Positions 1-6,458 of a stretch of DNA of 7,347 nucleotides are shown here, in pieces. This DNA comes from Thermomicrobiaceae bacterium (lineage in GTDB: Bacteria; Chloroflexota; Chloroflexia; Thermomicrobiales; Thermomicrobiaceae): contig SKTL01000404.1 of the NCBI GenBank assembly GCA_007122555.1, positions 1 through 7,347 of the forward strand, written 5' to 3'. The notes below the pieces were generated by a model. That model was not told where the DNA came from. It did no database searches and worked only from the letters and a program-made list of their open reading frames with translations. The translations under genes were made by a program, and so were the position numbers. Each line of letters begins with the position of its first letter. Position 1 is the stretch's first letter.

Positions 1-1
1 G

Positions 2-721
2 CGCTTCACCCAGCTTCTCGGCGTCGGATCATTCGCCGAGTACGTGAACGTGACCGCATCGAATCTGGTCCCTGTTCCGAACGAAGTGCCGATCGAATGC
101 GCCGCACTGCTCGCCTGCGGAGTAACGACCGGCCTGGGGGCCGTGACAACGACCGCGAAGGTAGAGCCCGGATCAAACGTCGCCGTCATTGGCATCGGGG
201 GCGTCGGGATGAATGTCGTGCAGGGCGCGGCCCTGGCCGGAGCAACCCGGGTCATCGCCGTGGATCTCGTCGAACGCAAACTGGAAATGGCTCATCAATT
301 CGGGGCGACGCACATGGTCAACGCCAGCGATACGGATCCTGTTCAGGCTATCAAGGATCTGACACACGGCCGAGGCGCCGATTACGTTTTCGAGGTCATC
401 GGACGACCGGAGACGATCAAGCAAGCATACGATGCGGCCCGAAACGGTGGCTCCGCGGTCGTCGTCGGGCTCGGTGCGGCCGATGAAGACGTCAGCTTCA
501 ACCTGGCTGAGCTGATGCGCAGCGGGAAGGCGATTCAGGGCTGCTTCTACGGGTCGGTTCGACCACACATGGACATACCGCGATACATCGATATGTACCT
601 CAATGGCCGGATCAAAATTGACCAGCTCATCTCCCGGCGTTTCAAGCTCGAGCAAGTCAATGAAGCGTTCGAGGCCATGAAGGCCGGAGAAGTCGCCCGC
701 GGAGTCATCATGTACGAGTAG
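2..721 (+). CDS. Zinc-dependent medium-chain alcohol dehydrogenase, C-terminal part
   Basis: The frame is open from the window edge to TAG at 719-721, giving 239 residues of a family usually about 360-375 long, so roughly the first third is missing. The visible part begins near GSFAEYV. The Cys of LLACGVTTG (bases about 113-121) matches the third catalytic zinc ligand of class I/III alcohol dehydrogenases. The Rossmann motif GIGGVG follows, and VIAVDL carries the Asp that normally binds the NAD ribose, so NAD(H) rather than NADP(H) is expected. The C-terminal block FYGSVRPHMDIPRY and the end ARGVIMYE are typical of the class III-like, Zn-dependent branch. The alcohol or aldehyde substrate cannot be told; the first catalytic Cys and the structural zinc lobe lie outside the window. 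An internal GTG at 44 is in frame but is not the start. The next gene follows after 43 bases on the same strand, so co-transcription is possible. Confidence 0.93.
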   Translation, partial: RFTQLLGVGSFAEYVNVTASNLVPVPNEVPIECAALLACGVTTGLGAVTTTAKVEPGSNVAVIGIGGVGMNVVQGAALAGATRVIAVDLVERKLEMAHQFGATHMVNASDTDPVQAIKDLTHGRGADYVFEVIGRPETIKQAYDAARNGGSAVVVGLGAADEDVSFNLAELMRSGKAIQGCFYGSVRPHMDIPRYIDMYLNGRIKIDQLISRRFKLEQVNEAFEAMKAGEVARGVIMYE

Positions 722-764
722 CGAGGGCGCCTTCAACCGAGAGAATGGAAGGTGTTCACCGTTT

Positions 765-1031
765 ATGAAGAAGGATCGCGCCACCGGGATAAGCTCTGGA
801 ATTGCGATCGGTCTCGCGCTCGGCACGACGTTCGGCCTGCTGTGGGACCAACTGGCGCTCGGAATGATCTTCGGCCTGGCGCTGGGCCTGGCAATGGGAT
901 CATCGTTGTCCAGCAGCGATGCCGGCAAGGACACGGACGGCAACAAGGATTCCTCTGATTCGCAACCAGGGCAGGAACAGGCGGAATCCGAACCGGGAAA
1001 CCGACGCAAACCTATTGACAACGAAGCGTAA
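765..1031 (+). CDS. Small double glycine-zipper membrane protein
   Basis: This 88-residue protein starts at ATG 765, with the ribosome-binding sequence GGAAGGTG at 747-754 ten bases upstream, and ends at TAA 1029-1031. A short basic start (MKKDR) precedes two hydrophobic segments, about residues 8-27 and 30-46, joined by a tight WDQ turn. Glycines recur exactly every fourth residue: 8, 12, 16, 20, 24 and then 33, 37, 41, 45. The remainder (47-88) is hydrophilic, rich in Ser, Asp, Glu, Asn and Gln, and probably disordered. It resembles the small proteins annotated as glycine zipper family in Firmicutes and Chloroflexota, whose function is unknown to me. Inference: a helical hairpin inserted in the membrane, perhaps oligomeric, with a polar tail. 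The end of the gene overlaps the -35 element of a promoter for the next transcript. Confidence 0.8.
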   Translation: MKKDRATGISSGIAIGLALGTTFGLLWDQLALGMIFGLALGLAMGSSLSSSDAGKDTDGNKDSSDSQPGQEQAESEPGNRRKPIDNEA

Positions 1032-1043
1032 AGCGATTATTAT
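1015..1043 (+). promoter_or_regulatory. Near-consensus sigma70-type promoter
   Basis: A perfect -35 hexamer TTGACA (1015-1020) is followed by a 17-base spacer and TATTAT (1038-1043), five of six matches to the -10 consensus. Optimal spacing plus an AT-rich island in GC-rich surroundings makes this the best promoter in the window. The start of transcription should lie near 1050. The -35 sits inside the last codons of the glycine-zipper gene. The next credible start codon is at 1378, so the transcript would have a leader of about 330 bases or produce a separate RNA. Confidence 0.72.
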
Positions 1044-1049
1044 AGTTTT

Positions 1050-1377
1050 ACGATCCCGAGGAGTTGACCACGGGTCGACGCACTACTGGAACTGACGTCC
1101 GTCACGAAGGTAGTTTCGATCAGGTGTGAAGAGCCTGATCAGCCGGATGAACTGGAAACGGTTCCGCCGGTTACGGAAAACCAGCTGCTTGTGGCGGTAC
1201 GGCGAAGGCCGGAACGTTGCAGGAGAGTAAGGAACCGTGAAAGTGCGTTGGCGTCCGGAAGGCTCGTCGGGGTCGTTTTTTCGTGTCGACTTCGGGCTGT
1301 AGCGGTCTGTTCGGCTGTTCCGAAGACCCGTCGCTGCGACCCCGGGGACGACAGTGAACTTCCCGAAAGGCCACGTA
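1050..1377 (+). ncRNA. Structured long leader or small RNA candidate
   Basis: No convincing gene lies between the promoter at 1015-1043 and the helix-hairpin-helix gene. Several hairpins can be read directly: GTTGACC/GGTCGAC (1063-1079, one G-U pair, 3-base loop); TGAC/GTCA (1093-1104); GATCAGG/CCTGATC (1118-1140, 9-base loop); CTGG with inner TTCCG against CGGAA and CCAG (1152-1184); CGGC/GCCG with a GAAG loop (1200-1211); GGTC+TTCGG against CCGAA+GACC (1304-1328). The last lies inside a long helix pairing 1264-1275 with 1337-1351. A T6 run (1276-1281) has no hairpin directly before it. I compared it by eye with RNase P, tmRNA, SRP RNA, and TPP, SAM, cobalamin, glycine and T-box elements and found no match. 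It may be an untranslated leader, a small RNA or plain intergenic sequence. Confidence 0.35.
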
Positions 1378-1596
1378 ATGCCCGACACGTCCGACGTACG
1401 TCCGGTCGGGGATCTCCCGAACGAGATCGGCAAGACCGCCGCCCGCGAACTCTCCCTCAATGGGGTCACCAGTCTCCAGCAGGTGGCCGAGCACTCGAAG
1501 AAGGAGTTGCTGGCCATTCACGGCGTTGGCCCGAAGGCGATCGCCATTCTCGGCGACGCGCTGGCTGCACGAGGCCTCGATTACAAAGAGTCTTGA
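1378..1596 (+). CDS. Small helix-hairpin-helix DNA-binding-type protein
   Basis: The product is 72 residues from ATG 1378, which has GAAAGG at 1365-1370 seven bases upstream. A GTG at 1354 is in frame but has poorer context and would add eight residues. The fold resembles the C-terminal domain of the RNA polymerase alpha subunit: IGKTAARELSLNGVTSLQQV (17-36) forms the first helices, and the hairpin IHGVGPKAIAIL (47-58) carries the GxGxxA signature that contacts the DNA backbone. Similar stand-alone proteins of about 60-90 residues are annotated simply as DNA-binding protein in Firmicutes and Chloroflexota. The role is unknown; binding to DNA or RNA without strict sequence preference is the family expectation. 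The gene is alone on its strand and converges on rsmI, with 61 bases between the stop codons and no clear terminator there. Its likely promoter is about 330 bases upstream. Confidence 0.82.
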   Translation: MPDTSDVRPVGDLPNEIGKTAARELSLNGVTSLQQVAEHSKKELLAIHGVGPKAIAILGDALAARGLDYKES

Positions 1597-1657
1597 GCGA
1601 TCCGCTCCGACCGTTAGTCACCCTTGTCCGGACGCCTTTCTTCCCCTCGAAATCGCA

Positions 1658-2491
1658 CTACTCCCGACCGCCTTTCAGCCGCAATACCAGCTCATAGGCG
1701 TCGCTGCGGCTAATCCGGCAGGTTCGAGCGACTTCACGGGCGATTTTACTTGTCGGCAAATCCTGAGCAATCAACGTAGTCGCGATCGACTCCGCTTCGC
1801 CAATCGAATCAGTCGCCCCATCCGACTCCAGCGCTGACAACACCAGGACATACTCGCCAGGTGGAGGCGGATCGCCAAGCGCCTGGATCACCTGGTGAAC
1901 GGTCCCCCGAACGACTGACTCGTGCAGCTTGGTCATCTCGCGGCAGATCGCAATCTCGAGATCGCCATAGACCCTCGCGAGATCCCCGAGACTATCGATC
2001 AGTCGATGGGGCGATTCAAACAGCACCACAGGGTAACCGGAGCTCAACACGCGCGAGTAGAACGGGGCCCGATCCTTCGACTTCCGCGGGGGATACCCGG
2101 CGAAGAGAAACCCGGCGTCAACCAGACCGGAAAGGGCCGCCGCGGCGGTCACCGCGGAGGGGCCAGGGACGGTTTCGACATCGAACCCTTCAGCCACCGC
2201 CGCCCGCACAAGCTCGGCGCCCGGATCCGAGATCCCCGGCATCCCGGCATCGCTGATCAGGGCGACGTCGCCCCGGTCCAGCGCAGCGACGATCTCGTCG
2301 ACGCGCGCTCCCGGGGAATCGCCATGAAAGCTGATCATCCGGGTATTGATATCAAAGTGCTGCAGAAGCCGGCCGGAGTGCCGGGTATCTTCGGCAGCGA
2401 TGAGATCGACTTCCTGCAGCACCCGGACTGCTCGAAATGTCATGTCCTCCAGATTGCCGATCGGAGTCCCGACCAGAATCAGCCTGCCCAT
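1658..2491 (-). CDS. rsmI: 16S rRNA (cytidine-1402-2'-O)-methyltransferase RsmI
   Basis: This 277-residue protein has the normal length for RsmI, which uses S-adenosylmethionine to 2'-O-methylate C1402 in the decoding centre of 16S rRNA. The family marks appear in order: LVGTPIGNLEDM (6-17), AAEDTR (32-37), SFHGDS (54-59, where many relatives have SFHEHN), ISDAGMPGISDPG (79-91), VPGPSAV (108-114), then FAGYPPRK, FESPHR and REMTKLHE. The tetrapyrrole-methylase-type fold is followed by a C-terminal helical part (LPTSKIAREVART) typical of the family. The start ATG at 2491 is supported by GGAG ten bases upstream (2505-2502) and by MGRLILVGTPIGNL matching the usual N terminus. It is divergent from dnaX with about 150 bases between starts; I could not find a convincing promoter for it there. 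Confidence 0.96.
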   Translation of the reverse strand: MGRLILVGTPIGNLEDMTFRAVRVLQEVDLIAAEDTRHSGRLLQHFDINTRMISFHGDSPGARVDEIVAALDRGDVALISDAGMPGISDPGAELVRAAVAEGFDVETVPGPSAVTAAAALSGLVDAGFLFAGYPPRKSKDRAPFYSRVLSSGYPVVLFESPHRLIDSLGDLARVYGDLEIAICREMTKLHESVVRGTVHQVIQALGDPPPPGEYVLVLSALESDGATDSIGEAESIATTLIAQDLPTSKIAREVARTCRISRSDAYELVLRLKGGRE

Positions 2492-2570
2492 GGGGAAATC
2501 GCTCCGTATTCAGGGGTGTTGGCTCGCAACTGGATAGCTGGCGACGCTTTCGTGCACGGACCCGGACCGG

Positions 2571-2576
2571 TATAAT
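2571..2576 (+). promoter_or_regulatory. -10 element upstream of dnaX
   Basis: A perfect TATAAT stands in GC-rich sequence upstream of dnaX. The region 16-18 bases before it (around 2547-2554) is only a weak -35 match (TTTCGT). Transcription would start near 2583, giving a leader of about 60 bases to the preferred ATG at 2643. Confidence 0.5.
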
Positions 2577-2642
2577 CCGCCTGTGCGACATCCGGTCCTG
2601 CCGTCACCCGTACATCCGAGCCAGAAAGATGATGAAGAGCTT

Positions 2643-4589
2643 ATGGCGCAGGAAACGACTCCAGAATCGGCGGCGCCGGCGCAATCACAGTCATTGTACC
2701 GGAAGTACCGCCCGAATTCGTTTGACCCATCGCAGTACATTGGACAGGAGCACGTCGCGCGGACGCTGCGCAATGCAATCGTCCTGGACCGTGTGGCGCA
2801 TGCATATCTCTTCTGCGGACCGCGGGGCACTGGGAAGACGAGCACCGCGCGACTCCTCGCCAAAGCCGTCAACTGCGAAGCTGACGATCCCGAACAGCGC
2901 CCCTGCAACCAATGTCCGTCGTGTCTCGCAATCAACACCGGCTCGGTGGTCGACATCATTGAGATCGACGCCGCCTCCAATCGGGGCGTGGATGACATTC
3001 GTGACCTGCGCGAGAAGGTGCGTTACGCGCCGACCCAGCTTCCGGTCAAGTTCTACATCATTGACGAGGCTCACCAACTTACCCGTGACGCCTTCAATGC
3101 ATTTCTCAAGACGCTGGAAGAGCCGCCGGACCACGTGAAATTCGTGCTGGCGACAACTGAAGCCGACAAACTCCCCGATACCGTCGCTTCCCGCTGCCAG
3201 CGGTTCGATTTCCGCCGCTTTCCGGTCGAGAGTACGGTCCGGCACCTTCAGAATGTCGCTGATGCCGAGCAGATCGACGCGGAAGAGGAAGCGTTGCTGC
3301 TGATCGCCCGGCACGCCACCGGGAGCCTTCGGGATGCGCTCGGACTGCTTGATCAGCTCGCGCTACATGGTCAACAGGACGCCGAACACCGGATCCTGAA
3401 TGCCGAAACCGTCCGCCAGGTTCTCGGATTGAGCCACAACGAACGGCTCGTTGGCATGGTCAACGCAATTGCCGATGCCGACGCCGGCGAAGGACTCCGC
3501 CTGATTACCGAGGCGACTGACGCGGGCGAGGACATTCATCAACTGAACCGGCAGATGATCGGATACCTCCGGCTCTTGCTGCACATTCGGGCCGGAGGCA
3601 AACCGCCAGAAGCCGACCAGACTGCCGTTGACCTCGCGAATCGGTTCTCCCTCGATCACCTGACAGCGCTGGTGCGGACGTTTTCCGAGATCGACGCTGC
3701 GAGCAACAAATCATCTTTTCCGCAGCTGCCGCTCGAGCTCGCGATCGTTCGCGCAATCGTCGGGGAAGCGGTCCCCGCAAATGTCGTTGAGATGCACCAG
3801 CCCACTCAGCGCCAACCGGCGCCGCCGCAGACGCCGAAACCCACCGCCGAGGCGCAACCGGAGCAGCGCGCCCCGAGGAACATCCGTGAAGGTCGGGCGT
3901 CACGACCGGAGCAACGTCCCGATCCGCAGCGTACACCGGCTCCGACGTCTCCACCGCCGGCAACACGACAGGCTCCTCCTTCGGGCCCTGGTAACGCGAT
4001 GCTGGAGCACTTGCTGGCCAACTGGGCCCACATCCGGCGAGATGTCAAAGCCGAGAACTCCCGGATCGCGGCGTTGCTCAGTTCAGCTGACCCGGCCAGC
4101 GTCACCGATGACAAGATCATCCTCGCGGCGCCCTACGAGTTCCACCGCAACAAACTGAACGACGACAACGTCCGTCAGGTCATCGAACGCGTGCTGGAGC
4201 AGTACACGCACGCCAGTCTCGCGGTCGTGTGCTTGGCGCCGGACGAGGTTCCGCAGACCGGTTCATCAAGCCCCGAACCGCCCGCGCAAGCTTCTGAACC
4301 AGTCGAGACTCCGCCGGAGGCTCCAGCCGAGCCGCCCCCCCAACCACAGGAGTCGACCGCATCTGTCCAGACCATCGCGGAGACGACCGAGACAGAGGAA
4401 TCGCCGCAAGCCCCGGACCCTTCAGATTCATCCTCAGCTGAAACGGCTACTCAAGCCGAGGACAAGGAGAACGAACCCGACGCGAAGTCGGCGCCAGACG
4501 AGGAATCCGGCGCTGACCAGACAGCACTGGACGAGCAGCGGGTGCAGGCGGCAAAGCGGATCTTTGAGGCGCGGGAAACGGAAGATTAG
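2643..4589 (+). CDS. dnaX: DNA polymerase III subunit gamma/tau (clamp loader ATPase)
   Basis: DnaX is the ATPase that loads the sliding clamp and, in its tau form, ties the clamp loader to polymerase and helicase. From ATG 2643 it has 648 residues. The N terminus SLYRKYRPNSF (17-27) is the family opening. Walker A is GPRGTGKT (59-66). The zinc module has Cys 78, 88, 91 and 94, IEIDAASNRGVDDIR follows at 106-120, Walker B is IIDEAH (139-144), and SRC (183-185) carries the arginine finger. A Pro/Gln-rich linker covers about 381-452. A compact helical domain (about 453-538, starting MLEHLLANW) corresponds to the C-terminal tau-like domain. The last 110 residues are Pro, Glu and Asp rich and end in VQAAKRIFEARETED, recalling the usual DnaX ending. 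FDPSQYIGQ is two residues longer than the common FDEVIGQ form. An in-frame GTG at 2583 could add 20 residues, but these do not resemble the family. Convergent with the lipoprotein gene, 21 bases away. Confidence 0.96.
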   Translation: MAQETTPESAAPAQSQSLYRKYRPNSFDPSQYIGQEHVARTLRNAIVLDRVAHAYLFCGPRGTGKTSTARLLAKAVNCEADDPEQRPCNQCPSCLAINTGSVVDIIEIDAASNRGVDDIRDLREKVRYAPTQLPVKFYIIDEAHQLTRDAFNAFLKTLEEPPDHVKFVLATTEADKLPDTVASRCQRFDFRRFPVESTVRHLQNVADAEQIDAEEEALLLIARHATGSLRDALGLLDQLALHGQQDAEHRILNAETVRQVLGLSHNERLVGMVNAIADADAGEGLRLITEATDAGEDIHQLNRQMIGYLRLLLHIRAGGKPPEADQTAVDLANRFSLDHLTALVRTFSEIDAASNKSSFPQLPLELAIVRAIVGEAVPANVVEMHQPTQRQPAPPQTPKPTAEAQPEQRAPRNIREGRASRPEQRPDPQRTPAPTSPPPATRQAPPSGPGNAMLEHLLANWAHIRRDVKAENSRIAALLSSADPASVTDDKIILAAPYEFHRNKLNDDNVRQVIERVLEQYTHASLAVVCLAPDEVPQTGSSSPEPPAQASEPVETPPEAPAEPPPQPQESTASVQTIAETTETEESPQAPDPSDSSSAETATQAEDKENEPDAKSAPDEESGADQTALDEQRVQAAKRIFEARETED

Positions 4590-4610
4590 TCGTCCGGAAC
4601 CGGGACGCGA

Positions 4611-5858
4611 TCACTCACCGCTGACATAGCGTTCGGTAACCTGACCGCTCTCCGGATCAACCTCAAGCAACCGGAAGGACTCGCGCCCGGTGTAGGTTCC
4701 CGGCAGGCTCGTCTGCGGATCCGCAATCGTTCGAACCAGCAAAGCATCCCCCAGCCACCAGAGATCAGTCACGAACTGGCCGCTCTCGATCGCGATCTCC
4801 GATTGCAGCCCGCTCCGCAGATTCGTCATCCAGAGCCCCGCAAATCCCGGATACTCATCACCAGGGACGAATCCGGTTGCCGCAAGCCATTGGCCGTCCG
4901 GCGATGGCGCGATGTCCACGATTCCGGCGACCGGAGCAATGGCGCCGGAAGACATCAGCAATTCCTGTCGGCCCGTCTCGGCATCCACGAGAAACAGGTC
5001 GCCGCCGTGAGAGATCGTCGAGCCGGATGACTTCACCATGACGATAAACGGTGTGCCGGGAATCCAGCGAGCCCGGACGACACCTTGCCCATCGGAAGTC
5101 GGATGAACCAGCGCCTGCCGGATATCACGTGCCGGCACGTGTACATAAAGCGACGATGACTCGTTCGGCATCCAGGGATCGAGATAGGCGAGGAACTGGC
5201 CGTCAGATGACCAGGTCAACCGCCCTGGACGATGATCGATGGACGGCTGCATCAGCTGACGCGCCGAGCCGTCGAGGGTCAACAGCGTCATAGCGCCGTT
5301 TCGATGCGTCACTGCCATCGCGTCGCCATCAGGGTTCATCGCGACCGACTCGAGCAACATCATTTCCGTCGTATCGACGTCGTCGTCCACTCCATCGAGG
5401 CCGAACAAGACCTGCCCTTCCGGGGTGAAGACAGTGAGATCGATCAACTCCTCGCCGTCGTCGTCACGATCAAGATTAAGCACCGCCAAACGGTCGCCGC
5501 TGGCGCTCGACGAGTACCCAGCTACCGTCAGATCTTCAGCAACGGTGGATGGGGCCGAATCCGGCGAAATCTGCCAGAGATCATTTCCGTAGGCGAAATA
5601 GATGCGTTCGGCTGCGGGCAGTGGGGAGTCGGAAAACTCGAAATCTCCGAGTCCGGTAAATCCGACTGGCTCATCGTCGAGCTCCTCGGGGTCGCTAGCG
5701 GCCGCTGTCGCCATCTGATCAAACGCCCCTGGCGGTGGAGCCCCGGGGTCATCCTCGCATCCAGAGAGCAGCACCACCGCCGCCAGCATCGCTGGAAGCA
5801 ACCAGGCGCCGCCGACCCATCCCTGTGCTGGATTGTCACAATTGGTCCGGTCAGTCAT
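4611..5858 (-). CDS. Predicted lipoprotein with beta-propeller-like repeats
   Basis: I do not recognise a named family. From ATG 5858 the protein has 415 residues. The segment about 18-33 is hydrophobic and ends LLSGC, a lipobox with Cys34 as the lipidated residue, so it is probably membrane-anchored outside the cell. The stretch before the hydrophobic core has almost no positive charge, which is unusual. Residues 35-80 are acidic, Pro and Ala rich, probably a flexible tether. The remainder shows spaced blades of WD40/TolB (PD40) type: IYFAYGNDLWQISPDS, VAMNPDGDAMAV, LTWSSDGQFLAYL, IAPSPDGQWLAATG. One loop, LDRDDDGEELIDL (129-141), resembles a calcium-binding DxDxDG loop. The start is chosen because the signal sequence begins shortly after it and GAGGT lies at 5875-5871; an in-frame ATG at 5984 would add 42 residues unlike a signal peptide. 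Function is unknown; sensing, scaffolding or binding of cell-envelope material is possible. Confidence 0.8.
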   Translation of the reverse strand: MTDRTNCDNPAQGWVGGAWLLPAMLAAVVLLSGCEDDPGAPPPGAFDQMATAAASDPEELDDEPVGFTGLGDFEFSDSPLPAAERIYFAYGNDLWQISPDSAPSTVAEDLTVAGYSSSASGDRLAVLNLDRDDDGEELIDLTVFTPEGQVLFGLDGVDDDVDTTEMMLLESVAMNPDGDAMAVTHRNGAMTLLTLDGSARQLMQPSIDHRPGRLTWSSDGQFLAYLDPWMPNESSSLYVHVPARDIRQALVHPTSDGQGVVRARWIPGTPFIVMVKSSGSTISHGGDLFLVDAETGRQELLMSSGAIAPVAGIVDIAPSPDGQWLAATGFVPGDEYPGFAGLWMTNLRSGLQSEIAIESGQFVTDLWWLGDALLVRTIADPQTSLPGTYTGRESFRLLEVDPESGQVTERYVSGE

Positions 5859-6131
5859 TGCCGCGTAACTACCTCGTGATCGGCTCTTCTCGTCGAGATG
5901 CGCACCGCTCCTGACCGGATTGTAACGGACATAGCCTTCCGGCGGGCGGTCCTGCGATTGATTCACGCCGCGTCCGACGATCATTCATCGAACGCCCACA
6001 CTGTCAGGGTTTGCGTACGAATGCGGGTGGCGCGCTTCCATTGCATCACGTCCAGTATGTTAGACTCCCGTTGTGCGGTTTCGGTCAGTCCGTGGCCGTC
6101 GCACCGGCGTCGCAGGGAGGAATTCGAAACG
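5859..6131. promoter_or_regulatory. Divergent intergenic region, lipoprotein gene / gatC
   Basis: This 273-base region separates two divergent genes and must hold both promoters. On the minus strand TACAAT (5924-5919) is a five-of-six -10 match, about 60 bases before the lipoprotein start, but no -35 is visible at the right distance. On the plus strand TGTTAGACT (6058-6066) looks like an extended -10, with TTGCAT (6041-6046) too close to be an ideal -35. I see no tRNA, riboswitch or strong hairpin. The gatC reading frame stays open upstream to 5898, but that stretch does not resemble GatC. Confidence 0.35.
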
Positions 6132-6428
6132 ATGAGCAACAGCAAGCTCAGCCTCGAAGAAGTTGACCATGTGGCAATGCTCGCGCGCCTCGGCCTTGAG
6201 CCTGACGAGCGCGAAATGATGCGCGAGCAGCTCTCGTCCATTCTCGATCACATCAGCCTGTTGCAATCCGTTGACACATCAGCCATTCCGCCAACCGCTC
6301 AGGTAATCACGCTGCAGAATCAGATGCGGTCGGACGAGGTTCACGCAAGCCTCGAGCTTGATGAAGTGATGAAAAACGCGCCGGACAGCGAAGATGGCAT
6401 GTTCAAGGTGCGGGCAGTTCTCGAGTAG
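6132..6428 (+). CDS. gatC: Asp-tRNA(Asn)/Glu-tRNA(Gln) amidotransferase subunit C
   Basis: GatC is the small subunit that wraps around and stabilises GatA in the GatCAB complex, which converts Glu-tRNA(Gln) and/or Asp-tRNA(Asn) to the correct amide form. The 98 residues match the normal length of about 95. The N-terminal helix [20 protein letters not shown] (7-26) is the family signature. The middle has the usual pattern of helix and acidic linker ([17 protein letters not shown], then AIPPTAQV), and the C terminus [16 protein letters not shown] ends as GatC does with its P..EDG.F.VP-like motif. The start ATG is fixed by a strong AGGGAGGA at 6114-6121, ten bases upstream. gatA begins 30 bases after the stop, so the two form an operon. 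Confidence 0.95.
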   Translation: MSNSKLSLEEVDHVAMLARLGLEPDEREMMREQLSSILDHISLLQSVDTSAIPPTAQVITLQNQMRSDEVHASLELDEVMKNAPDSEDGMFKVRAVLE

Positions 6429-6458
6429 CACGTCGGTAGCGGTGGGAGCGAGGTCCTG

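Noticed and set aside
173..1021. Open frame of 282 codons on the minus strand
   Set aside because: It spans two convincing plus-strand genes with ribosome-binding sites and recognisable proteins; its translation has no family features.
1118..1165. TPP riboswitch-like CCTGATCAGCCGGAT
   Set aside because: The resemblance is limited to one segment; the CTGAGA element and the rest of the TPP core are missing, and the segment is already used by the GATCAGG/CCTGATC hairpin.
1248..1281. Intrinsic terminator or SRP-like element around GTCCGGAAGG and the T6 run
   Set aside because: No stem immediately precedes the T6 run, and the GTCCGGAAGG match to SRP RNA is not followed by the conserved partner strand.
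1191..1697. Open frame of 168 codons on the plus strand through the leader and the small helix-hairpin-helix gene
   Set aside because: Very Arg-rich and out of frame with the supported gene at 1378-1596; no start context or motif.
1922..2575. Long open frame of 217 codons on the plus strand across rsmI
   Set aside because: It lies wholly antisense to the well-supported rsmI and upstream DNA, is full of Arg, Pro, Asp and Gly as expected of a shadow in GC-rich DNA, and shows no motif.
4335..4341. Run of seven C in dnaX as a possible slippage site
   Set aside because: It falls in consecutive Pro codons of a low-complexity tail. A -1 shift would end at TGA 4439-4441 and remove only about 50 residues, unlike a gamma form, and the heptamer context does not fit a classical shift site.
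4590..4610. CGTCC/GGACG hairpin (4591-4607) between dnaX and the lipoprotein gene as a shared terminator
   Set aside because: Only five base pairs and no T-run on either strand; termination there is possible but not supported.
5898..6131. In-frame extension of gatC by 78 codons
   Set aside because: GatC has its normal length from ATG 6132 with a strong ribosome-binding site; the extension resembles no GatC N terminus and reads like translated intergenic DNA.
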